In this document: positions 47,001-62,000 of the stretch, piece by piece
Layout of the letters: each line of letters opens with the position of its first letter
Position numbering within the stretch: the first letter of the stretch is position 1
Source of the DNA: Bradysia coprophila
Lineage: Eukaryota > Arthropoda > Insecta > Diptera > Sciaridae
Direction of reading: 5' to 3'
Length of the DNA: 64,000 nt
Assembly (NCBI RefSeq): GCF_014529535.1
Contig: NC_050736.1
Span: 4,650,001-4,714,000 of the forward strand
Position numbers and translations under genes: made by a program
Notes under the pieces: generated by a model
What the model saw: only the letters and a program-made list of their open reading frames with translations
Told to the model about the DNA's origin: nothing
The model's database searches: none

Positions 47001-50000
47001 TTCAGAAAGTCTGATCAATCTTAGAGTTCAAAATAATTAATTCAACAAAACTGTTCAAACGTTTTTGCTAACATGGTTTCTTGCTGTATTTTATTGCGAA
47101 ATGGCAATTACCGTCACATTCATTCTTATGTAAATTTGCCATCTGTAGCCAAATACATTTTCCAATTAAAAACGGTTATTTGTCCCACTCAAAAGGGACG
47201 TTTTTGTTGAAAATAAAATATTTGTTCAAGACATACAGACTCACCCCCTATCTATTCCGAAAAATCGCATGTATCAGAGGTGCATCAGAAACTCCTACAT
47301 GTTGCATAATCCCATTTAAAGTAAGACAACATGAATAGAAATGGGGTTGATATGCAAAACAAAACCATTTACATCAGAAGTCTTCAAGATAATTTGTTTC
47401 GACAAATGCTTATTGTATGGATTCCCAATAACACGTTCCGTAGATTTCTACCGAAGTGCAATGTACAAATTATTTGATTGGTCTTCAACCTCTGTTGGAC
47501 CGTAATAATTCCAATGATGATTTTAATTGGATTTTCCGTACCAATTTACCATTTCATCTACAGGATGAACATCCAGCGCAATAAACATTGAAAAATTATT
47601 GAATAATAAATACAAACTCGGCATCTTTTATTCTATCAATTCAATTTGGGTGATAAACAACAAGCCGGTATAAGTGCCATTCATATGCATAAAACATTTT
47701 CTGTATACACACATCCTACACGATAGTACTCGGCGTCAAGGTATCACACAAAGGATAAATTTGGCAAATGTGAGTAGGTTGCTAGGTAACTCACCTCACA
47801 GGCATTGGAGTGATATTTTGGTTATATGGATATTCGGATGTTATTTGCTTAGGGTGAAAAATTTGCTGTGAGGAATTTTTTTTTGGTATAGATATACGCA
47901 CGCTTTTCATACTGGCATTGCTCGTCTTTATTTGGAATCACACGAAAAACCATTTTAATAAATCGGAAATTACCATCGAACATAAGGTGTTTTTCCCACA
48001 TGTTGATGTGAAATTATTATTATTTTTGCTATCAGATCGAAAAATCACGGTATTTTCCTTTATTCGATAATTTATAGCCGGTGAAGAAAGAAAAAAAAAA
48101 TTGTGTGGGTCTTTCATTGTGGGTTGTAATTGACTAGCTGATGGTGTGATTAAATGAATGATTTAGTACGTGTTGAATAAATCTGGAAATCAAATTGACA
48201 TGCACGAGCTAGGTAAACATCTTTCTTTGAAGCTATGAAGGTGGATATCTAGACAAATTTAGGAGTATCAAATTGGAAATTGAAGATTTTTTGTAGCAAA
48301 AGTTCATGGAAACATAAGCCATACCATTTTTTTACAACACTCTCCCTCAAATAATAGTTATTTGTTTACCGAGGGAAGGAAATAGAAAATTCCAACAAGA
48401 ACGAAGAGAACAACAGACAACAGCGAGTTGGAACTTTCTTATTTCTCCGAGAGGTGTACACAACAACATCCACATGTGCAAGATGGGATTAATCGTTGTT
48501 CCACCATTTTTCAAAACAAAAACAAAGGTGACAGCTCGGGACAGAAAATACATATTTTCTTCCTTGTCAAAACAGGTGGAACTGTCATGAAGAAAACATG
48601 GTTTTCTCTTGACCTTTTGAGCGGAGAAAATAATCTTAATCACACGGCAAACATGAAAAATACTGTTTCACAATTTTAAACATAAATTCGCAACCCATAT
48701 CCCCATAGGAATGATCCTAAATGACAAATGGCTCTTCTTTCAAATATTTCCATTGGTGCCCTTGTTGATACAATAAAGTATACAGAAGAAGAGAATGTAA
48801 TAAAATGATTGATGACAGTAACAAAATGTACAAAAAACCATGACCATCGTGAAAATGCATCTTTTCCATTTTCAGTTTATATTTCTCGGCAACGAATGAA
48901 ATCCCATCGTAATTCAATCGATAACAAAATTCATTGTTTGATATTTCATTCTATCAATTTCAGAAAATTTCGCAATTAATTCCAATGAAAGCACTACAAA
49001 AGATATGCCAGCATCACAATCATTAAAATTCGCAAACGAGTTATTGAGTACATATACGATTATTAGATTGGTATGTAGTAAGCCCAGTACCTACTACACC
49101 CAACCGTTTGTGTTAGGTAATACAATTTATGACCATTAATTGCTCAAATTCAAATTTAATGGACTTATAAGTGTCTAAATAATGTTACGAATTATTAGCA
49201 AAAAAAAAATAATAAAGAAAAAGAAGTCAATATAAAACAGGCGAAAATATTCATTAATCAAATTGGTATATAGTTTGGACGAATAAAATTACTTTCGCGG
49301 TAGGTGGGTCGTGTGTTACATGACTGGTGTACTTAATTTTAATTTGATATCGACGTGCAAAGTTGGTTGAGAATAATTTAATAAATTGCCGACTTGTTTG
49401 CTTTTTTTACGGAGAGAAAATCACGATACATCGCAGATCTCATATCTAAAATTAATGGAACTGAAAATATCGGCTGGCTTCTGAAAATGACCAAACTCAT
49501 ACATTATACGAAGAAGTCGTTTTCCGATTTCTAATAGTCTTGCAAAACTCGTAATTATTGGTAGACATTTTGAACAAGATCAACCGATGTTAATAAATTA
49601 TAATGGTCAGGAAATGAAGAAAGATAGCTACATCTGCAATGAGGGATTCTTTTGAAAAACAGCCTACCGAAATCGGACGCATTTTCTATTGGAATTTTTT
49701 ATATGTGCCTAGAAAGGACTTCGACCCTAGTGGCCAAAACCACTTTCAAAAAAATTCTTCGAAGTTTGTGTGGCTGGTCAAAGGTGAGCAAAAACCGAAA
49801 AGTTGCAATTTTCTTACAAAAATTGCTCCAGTTACACGAGCCGTACAGGGTCGTGTGGGGTGTCATTAGAAAGGTGATCACATGTACTATTGAGCCGAAT
49901 AGGGTCTTGTTGGGTTTAAAATTCATCCACACTGAAATATGTGCAGATAAAGTTTTTAACCGAAGACGTACACTGTTCTTACTGAAATTTCTCGAGGTAC

Positions 50001-53000
50001 ACAAAATGTACATGGTCGTGTGGGGTATCATTTGAAAGGTAATTTTATGAGCTTTTGAGCCAAATAGGGCCAAATAGGTCTTATGTGGTTTGGATACATA
50101 TGCGATGAAAAAGAAGTTGAAATGTTTAAGTGTCCATATTTCATCATAGATGCATCCAAACCACATTAGTCTCTATTTGGCTCAAAAGCACATAAAATTA
50201 CCTTTCAAATGATACCCCACACGACCATGTACATTTTGTGTACCTCGAGAAATTTCAGTAAGAACAGTGTACGTCTTCGGTTAAAAACTTTATCTGCACA
50301 TATTTCAGTGTGGATGAATTTTAAACCCAATAAGACCCTATTCGGCTCAATAGTACATGTGATTACCTTTCTAATGACTACCCACACGACCATGTACGGC
50401 TCGTGTAACTGGAGCAATTTTTGTAAGAAAATTGCAATTTTTCGGTTTTTGCTCACCTTTGACCAGCCACACAAACTTCGAAGAATTTTTTTGAAAGTGG
50501 TTTTGGCCACTAGGGTCGAAGTCCTTTCTAGGCACATATAAAAAATTCCAATAGAAAATGCGTCCGATTTCGGTAGGCTGTTTTTCAAAAGAATCCCTCC
50601 AATAGCATTTCTTGTGATTTTGAGGCACTTAATTACCGGTATCGATGGTGGAAGCTAACATGCAATGTATATACCCACGATGCCTTGTACAAACAGTAAA
50701 ATAACAATGGTTTCAGACAATCAACTTTTATTGTTACGTTTTATGTGAACAACGAATTATTAGGAAGATAACAACAAATTTTTAATGAAAACTGTCTTAC
50801 AAAACTATGATTTCCACAATTTAGTTGGATCTCCACCCAATGGCGATTTAATTGAGAATCCACCATCGATCGGTAGATTGACACCAGTCACAAATCCAGC
50901 ACTTTCATTCGCCAAAAATGCAATAGCAGCAACAACCTCTTCCGTTTGTCCGTAGCGACCGATGGGATGCATCTCAGCATGTGATTGTCTCGTAGCCACA
51001 AACTCTGATGTACTACGGGCAAAACCGAATTCAATCGTATGAAAATTTGTATCGATTACTGCCGGATTAACTGTGTTCACCCGAACGCCCTTGCTAGCTA
51101 ATTCAAGTGCAATGCAGCGTGAGAACTGATCTAAAGCCGCCTTGGACGTAGCATACGCCAAAATTCCTTCAAATGCGCGCAAGCCCACAACACTCGAAAC
51201 GTTAACGATATTGCCTTTAGTTGCAATCAAATATGGAACGGCCAATTGTGTTAGAAGAAATGTGCCACGAACGTTCGTACCCATAACAGAATCGAAATCT
51301 TCGGCGGTTGTGTTTTCAATGGTTCCGGGAATTGAAAATCCAGCATTATTAATCAAAATATCCAACCGACCATATTTGGCTATGGTTTCGTTGATTATGC
51401 GTTTTGAGTCAACAGAAATGTCTGCCAAAATGACCAATGGCGCGACCTTAACTCCACACTGTTTAATCTTTTCGGCTACTCGTGCGGATCGTTCTGCATT
51501 CCGTCCGACTAAAGCGAGCAGAGCCCCTTCCTTAGCGAAATATTCTGCACAAGCAGCGCCTATACCCGAACTCGCTCCGGTTATTAAAACCACTTTACCA
51601 TGAAATGACATAATTTCTGAACAGCTAGACAGTAGACAGTTTCGCTTCGAACTAGTCAAACGCACAAAACGGACTGATGATAACAAAGTAAAGTAGAAAA
51701 GAATCTTGTAATGTGAGAAGAACGAAGAAAGATTATGTCATTGAGACGTTCGAACGCAATGATACAGCGAAATTTAAATTGCGCACAACGACGACGAGTA
51801 AATCGAAGGAAGTCACTAATGTACATATTATATGCAAGGTGTGGTGTTGAAAATGATACTATTTGTAGATTAAGAATGTTACTTTAAAACTCTTGAAAGT
51901 TGAGGGCATCGATAAGGTCAATCAGCTGTCGACATTAAAAGAATTTAGTATTTTTACTGATGCTATTACTGCTTTTAGTTCTTTTTCAATTGTGAAATTG
52001 TTATCAGTAAAAAGACAGCGACTGAGTAAACTCTACTTCCACTAGTAAATTGAATCTAGAAAATTGGCTTGGTGTCGAGAGAAAATGTGAAATTTTGCAT
52101 GAAAAACGTTTAGGCCGAAAACTCACGAGCAATTTCGCGTTGATGGAATCGACAATTATGCTGAGTTTTCCATTGTAATCAGATATTAACAGTCTAAACA
52201 ATGGAAAACACAGCATAATTGTCTATCCAAACAACGCAAAACTTCTCGCGTATTTTCGGCCTTACGTAAACTAGTTTTTTTTAGTTATCATAAAGCAGCA
52301 CCTATCAATGTTTCCAAGAAGTAGAAAACATTTCACTTGTGCGATAGCATTCTTTGAATCGTCGAACAAGTTCAGATTGAATTTTTCTTCAAATTTAATC
52401 TACTTTGAAACATTGAGCACTTTCTTCAGTACGAACAGATTGCGTAATTTCATGTTTCTGTATTTTCGATCAGATATCAACGAAACAACATCAAAACATG
52501 GCAAAATAAAAGTGGCTGATTTTATGTAACAATGATACCATCAATAACATTACGCTCGCAAATATTGAACTTATTTTGTTGATTCAACAAAATTTACTCG
52601 ACAAAAATAAAACAAAAAGACAGCAGTAAAACGACAAGCGAGAATATTCGAACAAAGGAAATGTAGCAAATTATAACATCTTGTTCGTAACAGCCAAAAT
52701 GTGGCAAATACAGACATAAACAATAACTTCCAACTTCCAACAAAAATTTTCTCAATAAATGTTCACTTTCGGAGAGCTTAACATTGCTAATATTATACTG
52801 TACAGTGTGTAGTATACATAACTTTATACTATATCATCCCATGCTATATTGCATCACATAATTTCGCCACGATATTGTTTTGCAGAAAACGCTTCAGATA
52901 TTACTCTAGACTCGAGTATCGCGTGCACTTTATCGATTTTTATCTGTTTATTTTGTATGTTTTACATCGTACAGCGACTTCCGATGAAGAACAATGTTAT

Positions 53001-56000
53001 TTCAGGATTAAGTCTTTGTCCTTTCGAATATTTTGACATGAACGTGAACAGAAAGTAATTTGTTTCGTTTATTGTTTTCAGCGGATTCAATATCTTGAGT
53101 TTTTTTTTTGTTTAATTTATATATGGCTTCCTACCGCTTATTGTAATGTACATAGATGGTAATGTAGTCAACTGAAAACAAAATACGAAACAACATAAAA
53201 GTAGAACCATGGAAAGTATAGCTCAGATGAGACAGGAAGAAGACTAAGGAAAACAGTATTACGAACACCACAATTCGTACAAAGTCGCAATTAATAAGCA
53301 ACGAGATTGTTCAAAATGAACTACCTTAATTCTGTTACCATTCAGTTTGAGGCATTTTCTAGTTTGTGATGACTAAAATTTGTTAGAGCTCTCCCATCTA
53401 TAAGTTGTGAAACTTTTCAATTTAAATATAAAGCAGCAAGAAACTTGATTAATCCAAAGTTCTTTACCCCATTTCAATCTTTTTAACGTCATGACAATAC
53501 AGCAAACTCAAATTAAATATTTTCATCATCAAGCTGAGAGGCATATCATCTGCATATAATTACCATCTGTAACTTTGCTGTGTGAATATTCACAGCGAGT
53601 AACTGATTTAGCTACCGTCAATGAACTAATGGCTTTGTCATCGCAAATTAGTTTTTATCATGAAAGTTTCGATCGGTTGACTAAAGTAAATGTAGAATTC
53701 TGCTTAACACCTTTGTAAAACAACAGCCAACACCTGACAATGAAAACCTCAATTTGCAATATACTGACTCAATTTTACGCTTCAGTAAGCATGTGAATAG
53801 GTATCACTCGTACTCCTACCTACTAGAATTTTTTTTTTATCATGTAGAGAGTTACCACTATCCGTTTTGTGTAAATTTTTGCAAACATGAAACAATTCAT
53901 TGACATGCCGTTGCATTCATAAAACTATATAAACACCCTACACATGCAGTCGTTAAACTGTGTCTACAATGCTATTTTCAACTATTAGTTAATTCATGAA
54001 ATGGATATTGCCATAATATTGAAATTGAATCTATCCTACGCGGAATATTTTTTGCATTTAACTGGAAACTGGAATTCAATATTGCGTGGAGCATTGGAAA
54101 AGTAATTCGGTGGGTTGAGTTGGGCTTGTTTTAATGGTAAAAAATAGATTAATCTCTGAATGGACCGAAACACAAAACGAATATAAATCAGATGAAATAA
54201 ATTCGGTCATTGAATTCAACAACCCTCGACACTCTGCTACTTAACACTGCAATCAAACAAACTCTCGAAATCCGAACGCCCTTGCCACTGTAATTCACAT
54301 TTTATATAAACCGATTCCGCACCTAATTTGAACTGGCAGATGACTGGCTGGAGTCACATCTGCTATCCATAACATTGATTGTTTGCGCAAAAAGAAGAAT
54401 AAAAAGTTAAAGATTTTCAACAAATAATGTTAGATCTGATTTTTGCTATTTTTCACTATAAAAGGTTCGAAAATTGTAATTTATGTGCATATTTTCGAGG
54501 AACAAAATGTCATTTCGTTGAGAGGCGAGTGCAGAGAAGCAACAAAAAAAAATTCTTGAAAAATTTTAATGTGCAGCAAGGGTAAATTTGTGTCAAGAGA
54601 GAGGAAAAAAAGAAGATTTATGTTAAAGTCAGACAGATAGATGTGCCGTACGCAAAATTTCGTTAGTTTCGTTAAGCAATTTTGCCGACATTTTGTACGT
54701 AGAACATGTTAAAAGGCATGGCACAAAAAATCTAATTTGATGATGTGCTGTTAAGAGATGAATAGAAATATTATGGAAAAACAAGAAATGCGAGTAAAAT
54801 TTGCATTAATTTAGCATCGTTTTATCTCTACGGTTGATTCTGCGGTTCTGCGGTATCTACTTCTACGTAAAATATCTCATGTAATTTACTACGTAATTAA
54901 GACACAAAAAACACATTCGTGCGTGCTCTCAGTCTTTGCCTAGTCTATCGATACTTTTCTCCGCAGGTATATCTTTTGTCCGTGTTTATGGCATACCTTT
55001 TTTACATTATTTTTTGTGTGTCTCGTGGCTATTGTTAAACAACAAGCAAAATGTTCAGCTCTACTCGAAAATATCGGTCACAAAATTTTATTGCCCAACT
55101 TAATTTCATTTTAGTGGCATTCATTACAATAAAACCATTGTTCTTGGTTCGGATTTTGATACATTAAATTCTGAGAAAGATTTTCGTTTTTCCTTATTCG
55201 CTGGGTCGTTTCGTTTTTGCGTCACTTGTTACAATTTTATTCATGATTTTCAGTCGGTGTCGGTTGTATTTTAAAGGAAATATATAACCGAGAAATAAAA
55301 TAAAAAAAAAAAAAAATAAGAAGAAAATAAACCGAAACCAATTCCCCGATCGTGAATAATCTCAATAACACTCCCGTCTGATAGGTAACAAGATTTTCAA
55401 TAATATATGGGATTTGTTTGTTGAGAAAATATATGGCACCGCTGGGAAACCTCATGAAGAAAACTCAATGAAGTAAAATTTTCAAACTCCAAATTTCCTT
55501 TCCCAATGATTTTTATATTGATCGTATAAATCGAATCGTTTTCGGATTATGTGAGAAAACAAAGCATTAGTTGGTTCATATCCGGAAGGGTATAGATTCT
55601 AAGTCTACTTCGAAATTCGGTGATTACTTTTGGAAAAATATATTCATATTCTATTCATGTATATTTTACGCAAATCCGTCGCTATAACTCCGTTTATATA
55701 TTACCCAACAGGTATTGCGTAGGAGAGATTTCTTAGTTAGAATCGTAGGCGAGAAATTTTTAGATGTTGAAAAAAAGCAGTAGGGAAAATTGTCATGTGC
55801 CTATCAAGGGCTTGGCATTGTTGCAAGCTATTTAACTTTAAGATTGATCTCAGCAAAAGACAGAGCTATAAATATAACACAGCTTATTAACCAAAAGCAT
55901 AATTCGTGACTTGACAATTTCTTCTGTTAGAAGATGTTACTTTTTGCCCCCGAATTTACGAAATGCGATCAACGTGATGTTTATATTCTTGCATTAAATA

Positions 56001-59000
56001 CAAACGAGCATGATTCTGCGTATTCTTCCTACAATAATCATATCACATACACCGCGATATATGACGCATAAAATTCCTTTGTGCACCGCTAACTTCCTAT
56101 TTTAGAAATGAGATACGAAATGTAAAAATTATTCGTTTTCCTTTTAGAATAACAAAACCATAGCTTTTATATCTCGCTGTTCTGCCTCAAACCTGTCACA
56201 ACACTGAAAAGAAATAAGAAGAACGAGAAAAAAAATGCAAGTAATCGTATTGTACGAATAGAGCGTTCGTCTGCAGAAATGATTGTAAAAAGAAATGAAA
56301 TGTTACATAAAAGGAATGCAATCGAGAAAATATAAACTAATAATAAAATGCAGAAATGCTGTTTTGTTTGTATTTAACCGAAATATCGAAATGAAGAACT
56401 ATGGTCTTGAATAAATAAATGATGCACGCCGATACGTAACGTTTCATTTATTTTATGTTATATCGAAGATTCTTAGAAAAATCATTTTGTTATTGGAATA
56501 GCATTTTATCGATTGATCTTGGGTATAACCGAGATGTTAATTGCATACCGAACAGTTTACCAGTGGCTGGCATACAGTACAGGGCCTTTGTTCGTGATTC
56601 ATTGTCTGCAAATATGAATTCGAACAGAATGCTTATATGGCGATGAGATTTCTCCGAAGCGAAATGTCGGTGATAATTTTTTGACCACTTACATTGTCGG
56701 GTAATTACGATACCTTAAACGAGGTGATTTAGTTGAGTAATCAGAAAATGTAACATCGAAAGATATCGATGCAATAAGGTATATATCAAGCTTCCTTTAT
56801 TTATAGAATGAATTTCAAAACTTTCCTCTGCACATTAGCCGTTTAGAAGCGAAAAGAACTCCACGGTTTAATCATTTAAACTGATATTTCTTTTGTATAA
56901 ATAATCGTCAAGTATTTGATACAAAATCTTTTACTTCATTTGCGTTAACAAACATTGTATGTGAGACCATATCACTGAAGAATGCCAAAAATTTTCATTT
57001 CCACTGTAAAATAATTAGTAAAACATTCCTTTAATGTCTCACCACAATACACCGTATACACACCGATAATTATCTTCGAAAATTAATTACAAAACAAAGT
57101 GTGAATTTTTGTACGTACTTATAAATTAACCTTACAGCAAGTATCACCCATTTAAGTTCAAACCACAATTAAAAGAAACTTACATTATACCCAGTAAAGC
57201 ATAGAATAGAAACAGATATAGGCATGTCTGTCTATTCACATTTTATAATTGCATTTGATATGCATGTTGCATTATTTTAACATTTGCCACAGTCGCTATA
57301 TTATGCATTTCACATTATTGTATATATAATACGGTCTTTATGGTGTACGTAATAGGCATAAAATGTTAATTTGAAATTAATGTAAATTTCATAGACATAA
57401 AGTACAATTTATCTTTGATAGTGGCGCTAGGTATAACACACAAACATTATAAACATTTTCTGGTTTTATATGAAACCAAACTGAAAGCGCCCGTGTACGG
57501 CATCATGACGGTATTATGTTAGTATAAAGAAATTATAATTTTACATTAAGCACCATGTGTAGTTTTTGGTAGTACAGAACACGTTTGCCATTTACATATT
57601 ACTGAAAACAACTCGAAATTCTCAATTTCAATTTCATATTAAAAAGAATGGCCAGACATAATTGATATCACTCTTTGTTCACAGTTGCAGTAACATATTA
57701 ATTCAAATTGAAACCATTTTCTCAGATAAACTCTTTCCAACAGTGTCGTTTGAATACATTTTCTTGTTATACTTGTACGTAACGACAGTACGGATCAATT
57801 AAACTGGTAAAGGATGGGTGTGATGGCTTTTAACAAGTTGTCGAACGATAGGATTTTAAGCAGTAAATTTCGAAACGCAGACAATTATTTGTGAATCACT
57901 TTGTTGTTATCGGAGCTCGGAGCTAAGTGTAAAAATGAAATCAGTCCATATACTGACCTCAGACAGTCGTATGAGTATTTCACTCTAAATTATGTTGAGG
58001 ATAACCCAACTCTATTTTGTGATTTTTTTTTCTTTTCGTTTTTCTTATCTACGATCGCATAGTCATACCGAGTAACATTTTCTATTTAAAGTCTCTTTCA
58101 AAAGATAGTTTTGTACCCAAATGTAACGACACAAGAATTGAAATTTATACATCATGCTTTGGGTATTGTAAATTCAACGAACCACAAATGTGTATTATCA
58201 GTACCAGCAAAATCTAAAATGTAGATGCTCGTTATGCGATGTACACATTCACTCGAAACACCATTTATGGGTTTGGAAATAAGTTTTTTTTTGCTTCTCT
58301 TCCAACATAATCGTCTTCTTCTCGAACAGAAATGGTATTAGTTCGCCAGGGAGTCATTCGTTGCATTTGTAAAATATATAATCAACGGGTGTTATTATGG
58401 AAAAACTTGTCTGGGCTGGTCGGGTATGGAAGGTTTATTAGTTGGTTTAAGTTTTAGTATGGAGGAGAAAAAAGACAAGTTTGAAAATTGTTTGCAGTTG
58501 CAATTTATTTCGGTGCGCCTCGGAAAATTACAATAGAAGTTGTGATTTTGCTCAATTAAACCAGACCTTTGTTAGCTATGGAATATGGAAAGTTTAAATT
58601 ATGATGAAAACATATCCATTGAAAGTAAGGTGTTCGGTTGTGGGGTGTCCAATGGGATGTTTTGTAGACGGAAGAGAGTTATATTGGTGGGAAACCATTA
58701 GCTGAAGCTGTGCTCCCAAATTTAATTCAACTTTTTTTCAATTGTAATTTCTCATGTATTCAAACAAATTTTGCTGAGATGTCGACAACATCATAAATCA
58801 GGAAATTAAAATCTATGCCTAAAGTAACGTGCGGTTGGAAATGAAAAATTAAGGACTTGTCAACCCCAATATTTTATGAATATTTATTCACCTAGGCGAA
58901 ACTCACTAGGGACTCGTATATTCCCACATTCAAATGCACGGTAGACATGATAAATAAGAAAGATTACGGAATAAAAAAAAAAGGTTTTCGTTCCCAAGAT

Positions 59001-62000
59001 TGCTTGAGATTTTGTACGTCACAAACAGATTGTTTGGTGTAAATATTAAATATATGACCAGATAAAGTTTATACTTTTTTTCCCCTGGTAAGTATATAAT
59101 ATACCGTTTGTATAGAGTTTATATGTGTACTGTTTGTAGACATAAATTTATTTCACTAAAAGAAATTTATGACACACATTTTCTGTGGAAAAAAGTTCTT
59201 TTTTTGGTGAAAACTTTTTTTTATCAATAAAATATTGATAAGATAATGCTATTATATACACGCTATATGGATGGCGACACAATGTTCCAATTTTAATATA
59301 ATAAATCTTGAATTATCATAAATCGCTTTTCATATAATATAAAAAAAAACAAATTCGTTCCACTTGAGCCGAACAACCAAAACATTCATACATGTTTCAC
59401 AAGTGAATGGAACAGAAATTCTTCTCCGTTTGTCTGATTGCAAAATGTGTGATAAATTCTCATGTATAATGTCAATAAAATTGTATAAAGTTTTAATTCT
59501 GATATCATGTCCTCTCTCATTCCGTTTATTTAACTGAGTTGTTTTAAAGCTACGCGACACAAATGCTAGCCACCAACTTTTGTTCAAGTAATCCTACACA
59601 GTCTGTGATTTTGTACTTGTGTACTGCATTCAATAAAACTTTAGCACATTGGCTTTTCAATGAAGTGCTTGACGTTGTCCGTCACCAGCAAGGAAAATAT
59701 TATTTCCAATAAAACTTGTTGTACAATTTGCGCTCAATTTAATTTGTTTATTCGTAGAAATTGATTTCAATTCATTGAATAAATATTTGCCAATGCTAAT
59801 TTGGGTTAGATTTCTTCAATGAAATTGTACAATCGGTTATCATGTTTGAATGAATGGATTTTTTTTTTTCTTCGTTGCTTTCAAACTGATATTGCAACAC
59901 AGTTTTGTTAAATTTAAATGAAATATTTTCTAGAATTATTTACGCTGGTACGTAATGAAGGTGAAAATCGATCGAATTATTTGAACAATTGTGCTTTCAA
60001 CATTTGCTTGCTACTTGTTTTGAGGTCGGTAATTCTGGTTATTTAAAATACCGATGGTGCTGATACCATTGATTGTTTGATTTTTATAAGTAAATTGAAT
60101 CAGTCAGACGCCTTAAATGTTTCGCTTAATAAATGGGGCGTTTGCTAAAATGAATATGGAATTACGTAAGTACCGAACAAACGACAGAAGCACAATGTAC
60201 AAGAACGACACAGTAAATCTTACTTTCAAATAAATTCGTCTTTATTAAACCGTTTTCAATATTTCATTTTGTTTGATTAGACAGACACACGCCCTTGATG
60301 TGGAGTATACTTGTTTCGATTCGGTTTGGTAGAAAAACGTTTTAATACGTAAAATGATCTGTTTCAAGTTTCACATACATTCTACAGTGTACGTCGTACA
60401 CGCATGCATGATATGTCGTTCGGTAAATGGATTAAACATCTGTTCAACTCTCATTTGCAATCAATGTTGATTGTTATGGTTGTAATAAAAGTGGGAATTC
60501 GTGTTTAGCGCAAATAATTGAATTGATTAAAACCTTTTGATTCATTCAATTCAACCGCACAGATGTCATCGCATAATAATAGAACAAATCCCTTATCCAT
60601 ATTCGAATCAAATTGGAGTTCCTTTCGGTATTTTTATTAACTGCTATGTCATTCTACTACTCGCATTTTAGCTGAATGCGGATCATTCGTACACCGTTAG
60701 ACGGTTGGCAATGAAGAACATTTTATTTTATCGCCAGTCCAATTTATGTTGTAAATATTGATCTAATGGATTTCAGACGCCATAGTCATTGAGAATTATG
60801 GCATTTATAGATATAGGAACGTAGTGTAATTATAGCGACGAGGAAGGGACGATTTATGATATCAATATTCGATTGGGTTATTACTTGTTATTACAAAGAG
60901 ACTAAAAACATTTTCTGGGGGCGTTTGAAATGTAGAAAAGACGTTCCATTCGCTGATTATTTGCAGGTAAACAGTGCTAATAACATAACATCAAACAATT
61001 ACATAGTTCAACATGTCGTTGTGTAACGTAAACCGCATTGTGAAATCATGCATCCACCTCCTACTTCCTCTGGAATGTATACAAATTGGAGCTTGTTCGG
61101 CATCAAAATGTAATTTTTCACCAGTTCACATTCCATCAATTTACCTCATTTATCCATGCGGGATATTGACATCTGAATTTCGTATCCAAGGCACAAAATG
61201 TATGTGATATAATGAGGTTAATCTTTTATCTACCAACCTCTAACACATGTCGAAACCCATGTCATCTACCAATTTACCAAATTAAAGCAGCATATCACTA
61301 AATTTAGACTTTCAGTGTATAATGTTTCTTCGTATAATGTATACGATTCACAGTTTGAAAATGTTTCCAGATAAAAAGTTTTCCTTTTGTTTTTACAGTT
61401 TAACATCACCCATGCCTTAGGCTATTTGGATATTATCATCTACTGGGTGAAAACTTTACTGTTTCTATCTATCTATCTGAATTGAATATGTGCATAACAA
61501 TTCGATGCAGAGATTGTTTTGCATGAAGAATAACTATTTTATTGATGGGACCATGTGTTGTATATACGAAGTCACTTTAAACTTTGACTTAAATTTATAT
61601 GTCCGAAATACAACGATCACTTATGATAATATATTCAAAGCCACGTTAGTAACAAGATGAAGATTTGTTTTTTTTTTGTACGAAAAAAAATCCGAAGTTT
61701 TGTGTTCAGTCGTCTTGTATCTTAAATTTACATAACGGATGGCATTCCTTCAACACACAGAACATGTTGGAGCCAAAACTATGAAACAAAACGAATTTTG
61801 CATTTCTTTCAGAGTCAGTATAATAACTCACCTTGTTCGGCATTATATGCCATGATCTTCGTTTTCCATGTTTTTGACCATGAATCAAGCCGGATGTATT
61901 TTCATATAAATCTGAATGCATCATAAACGATGTGCTGTGATAAAAACTGGCACTGCCAATCGAAGGACATGGTGATGAGACTGGCGAAGGTGTGTAACAG

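Noticed and set aside
49652..50588. Two mirror-image 127-residue open frames as a duplicated gene
   Set aside because: They are the two arms of a foldback element; the frame is broken in the diverged copy at 8178-8500 and shows no protein-like conservation.
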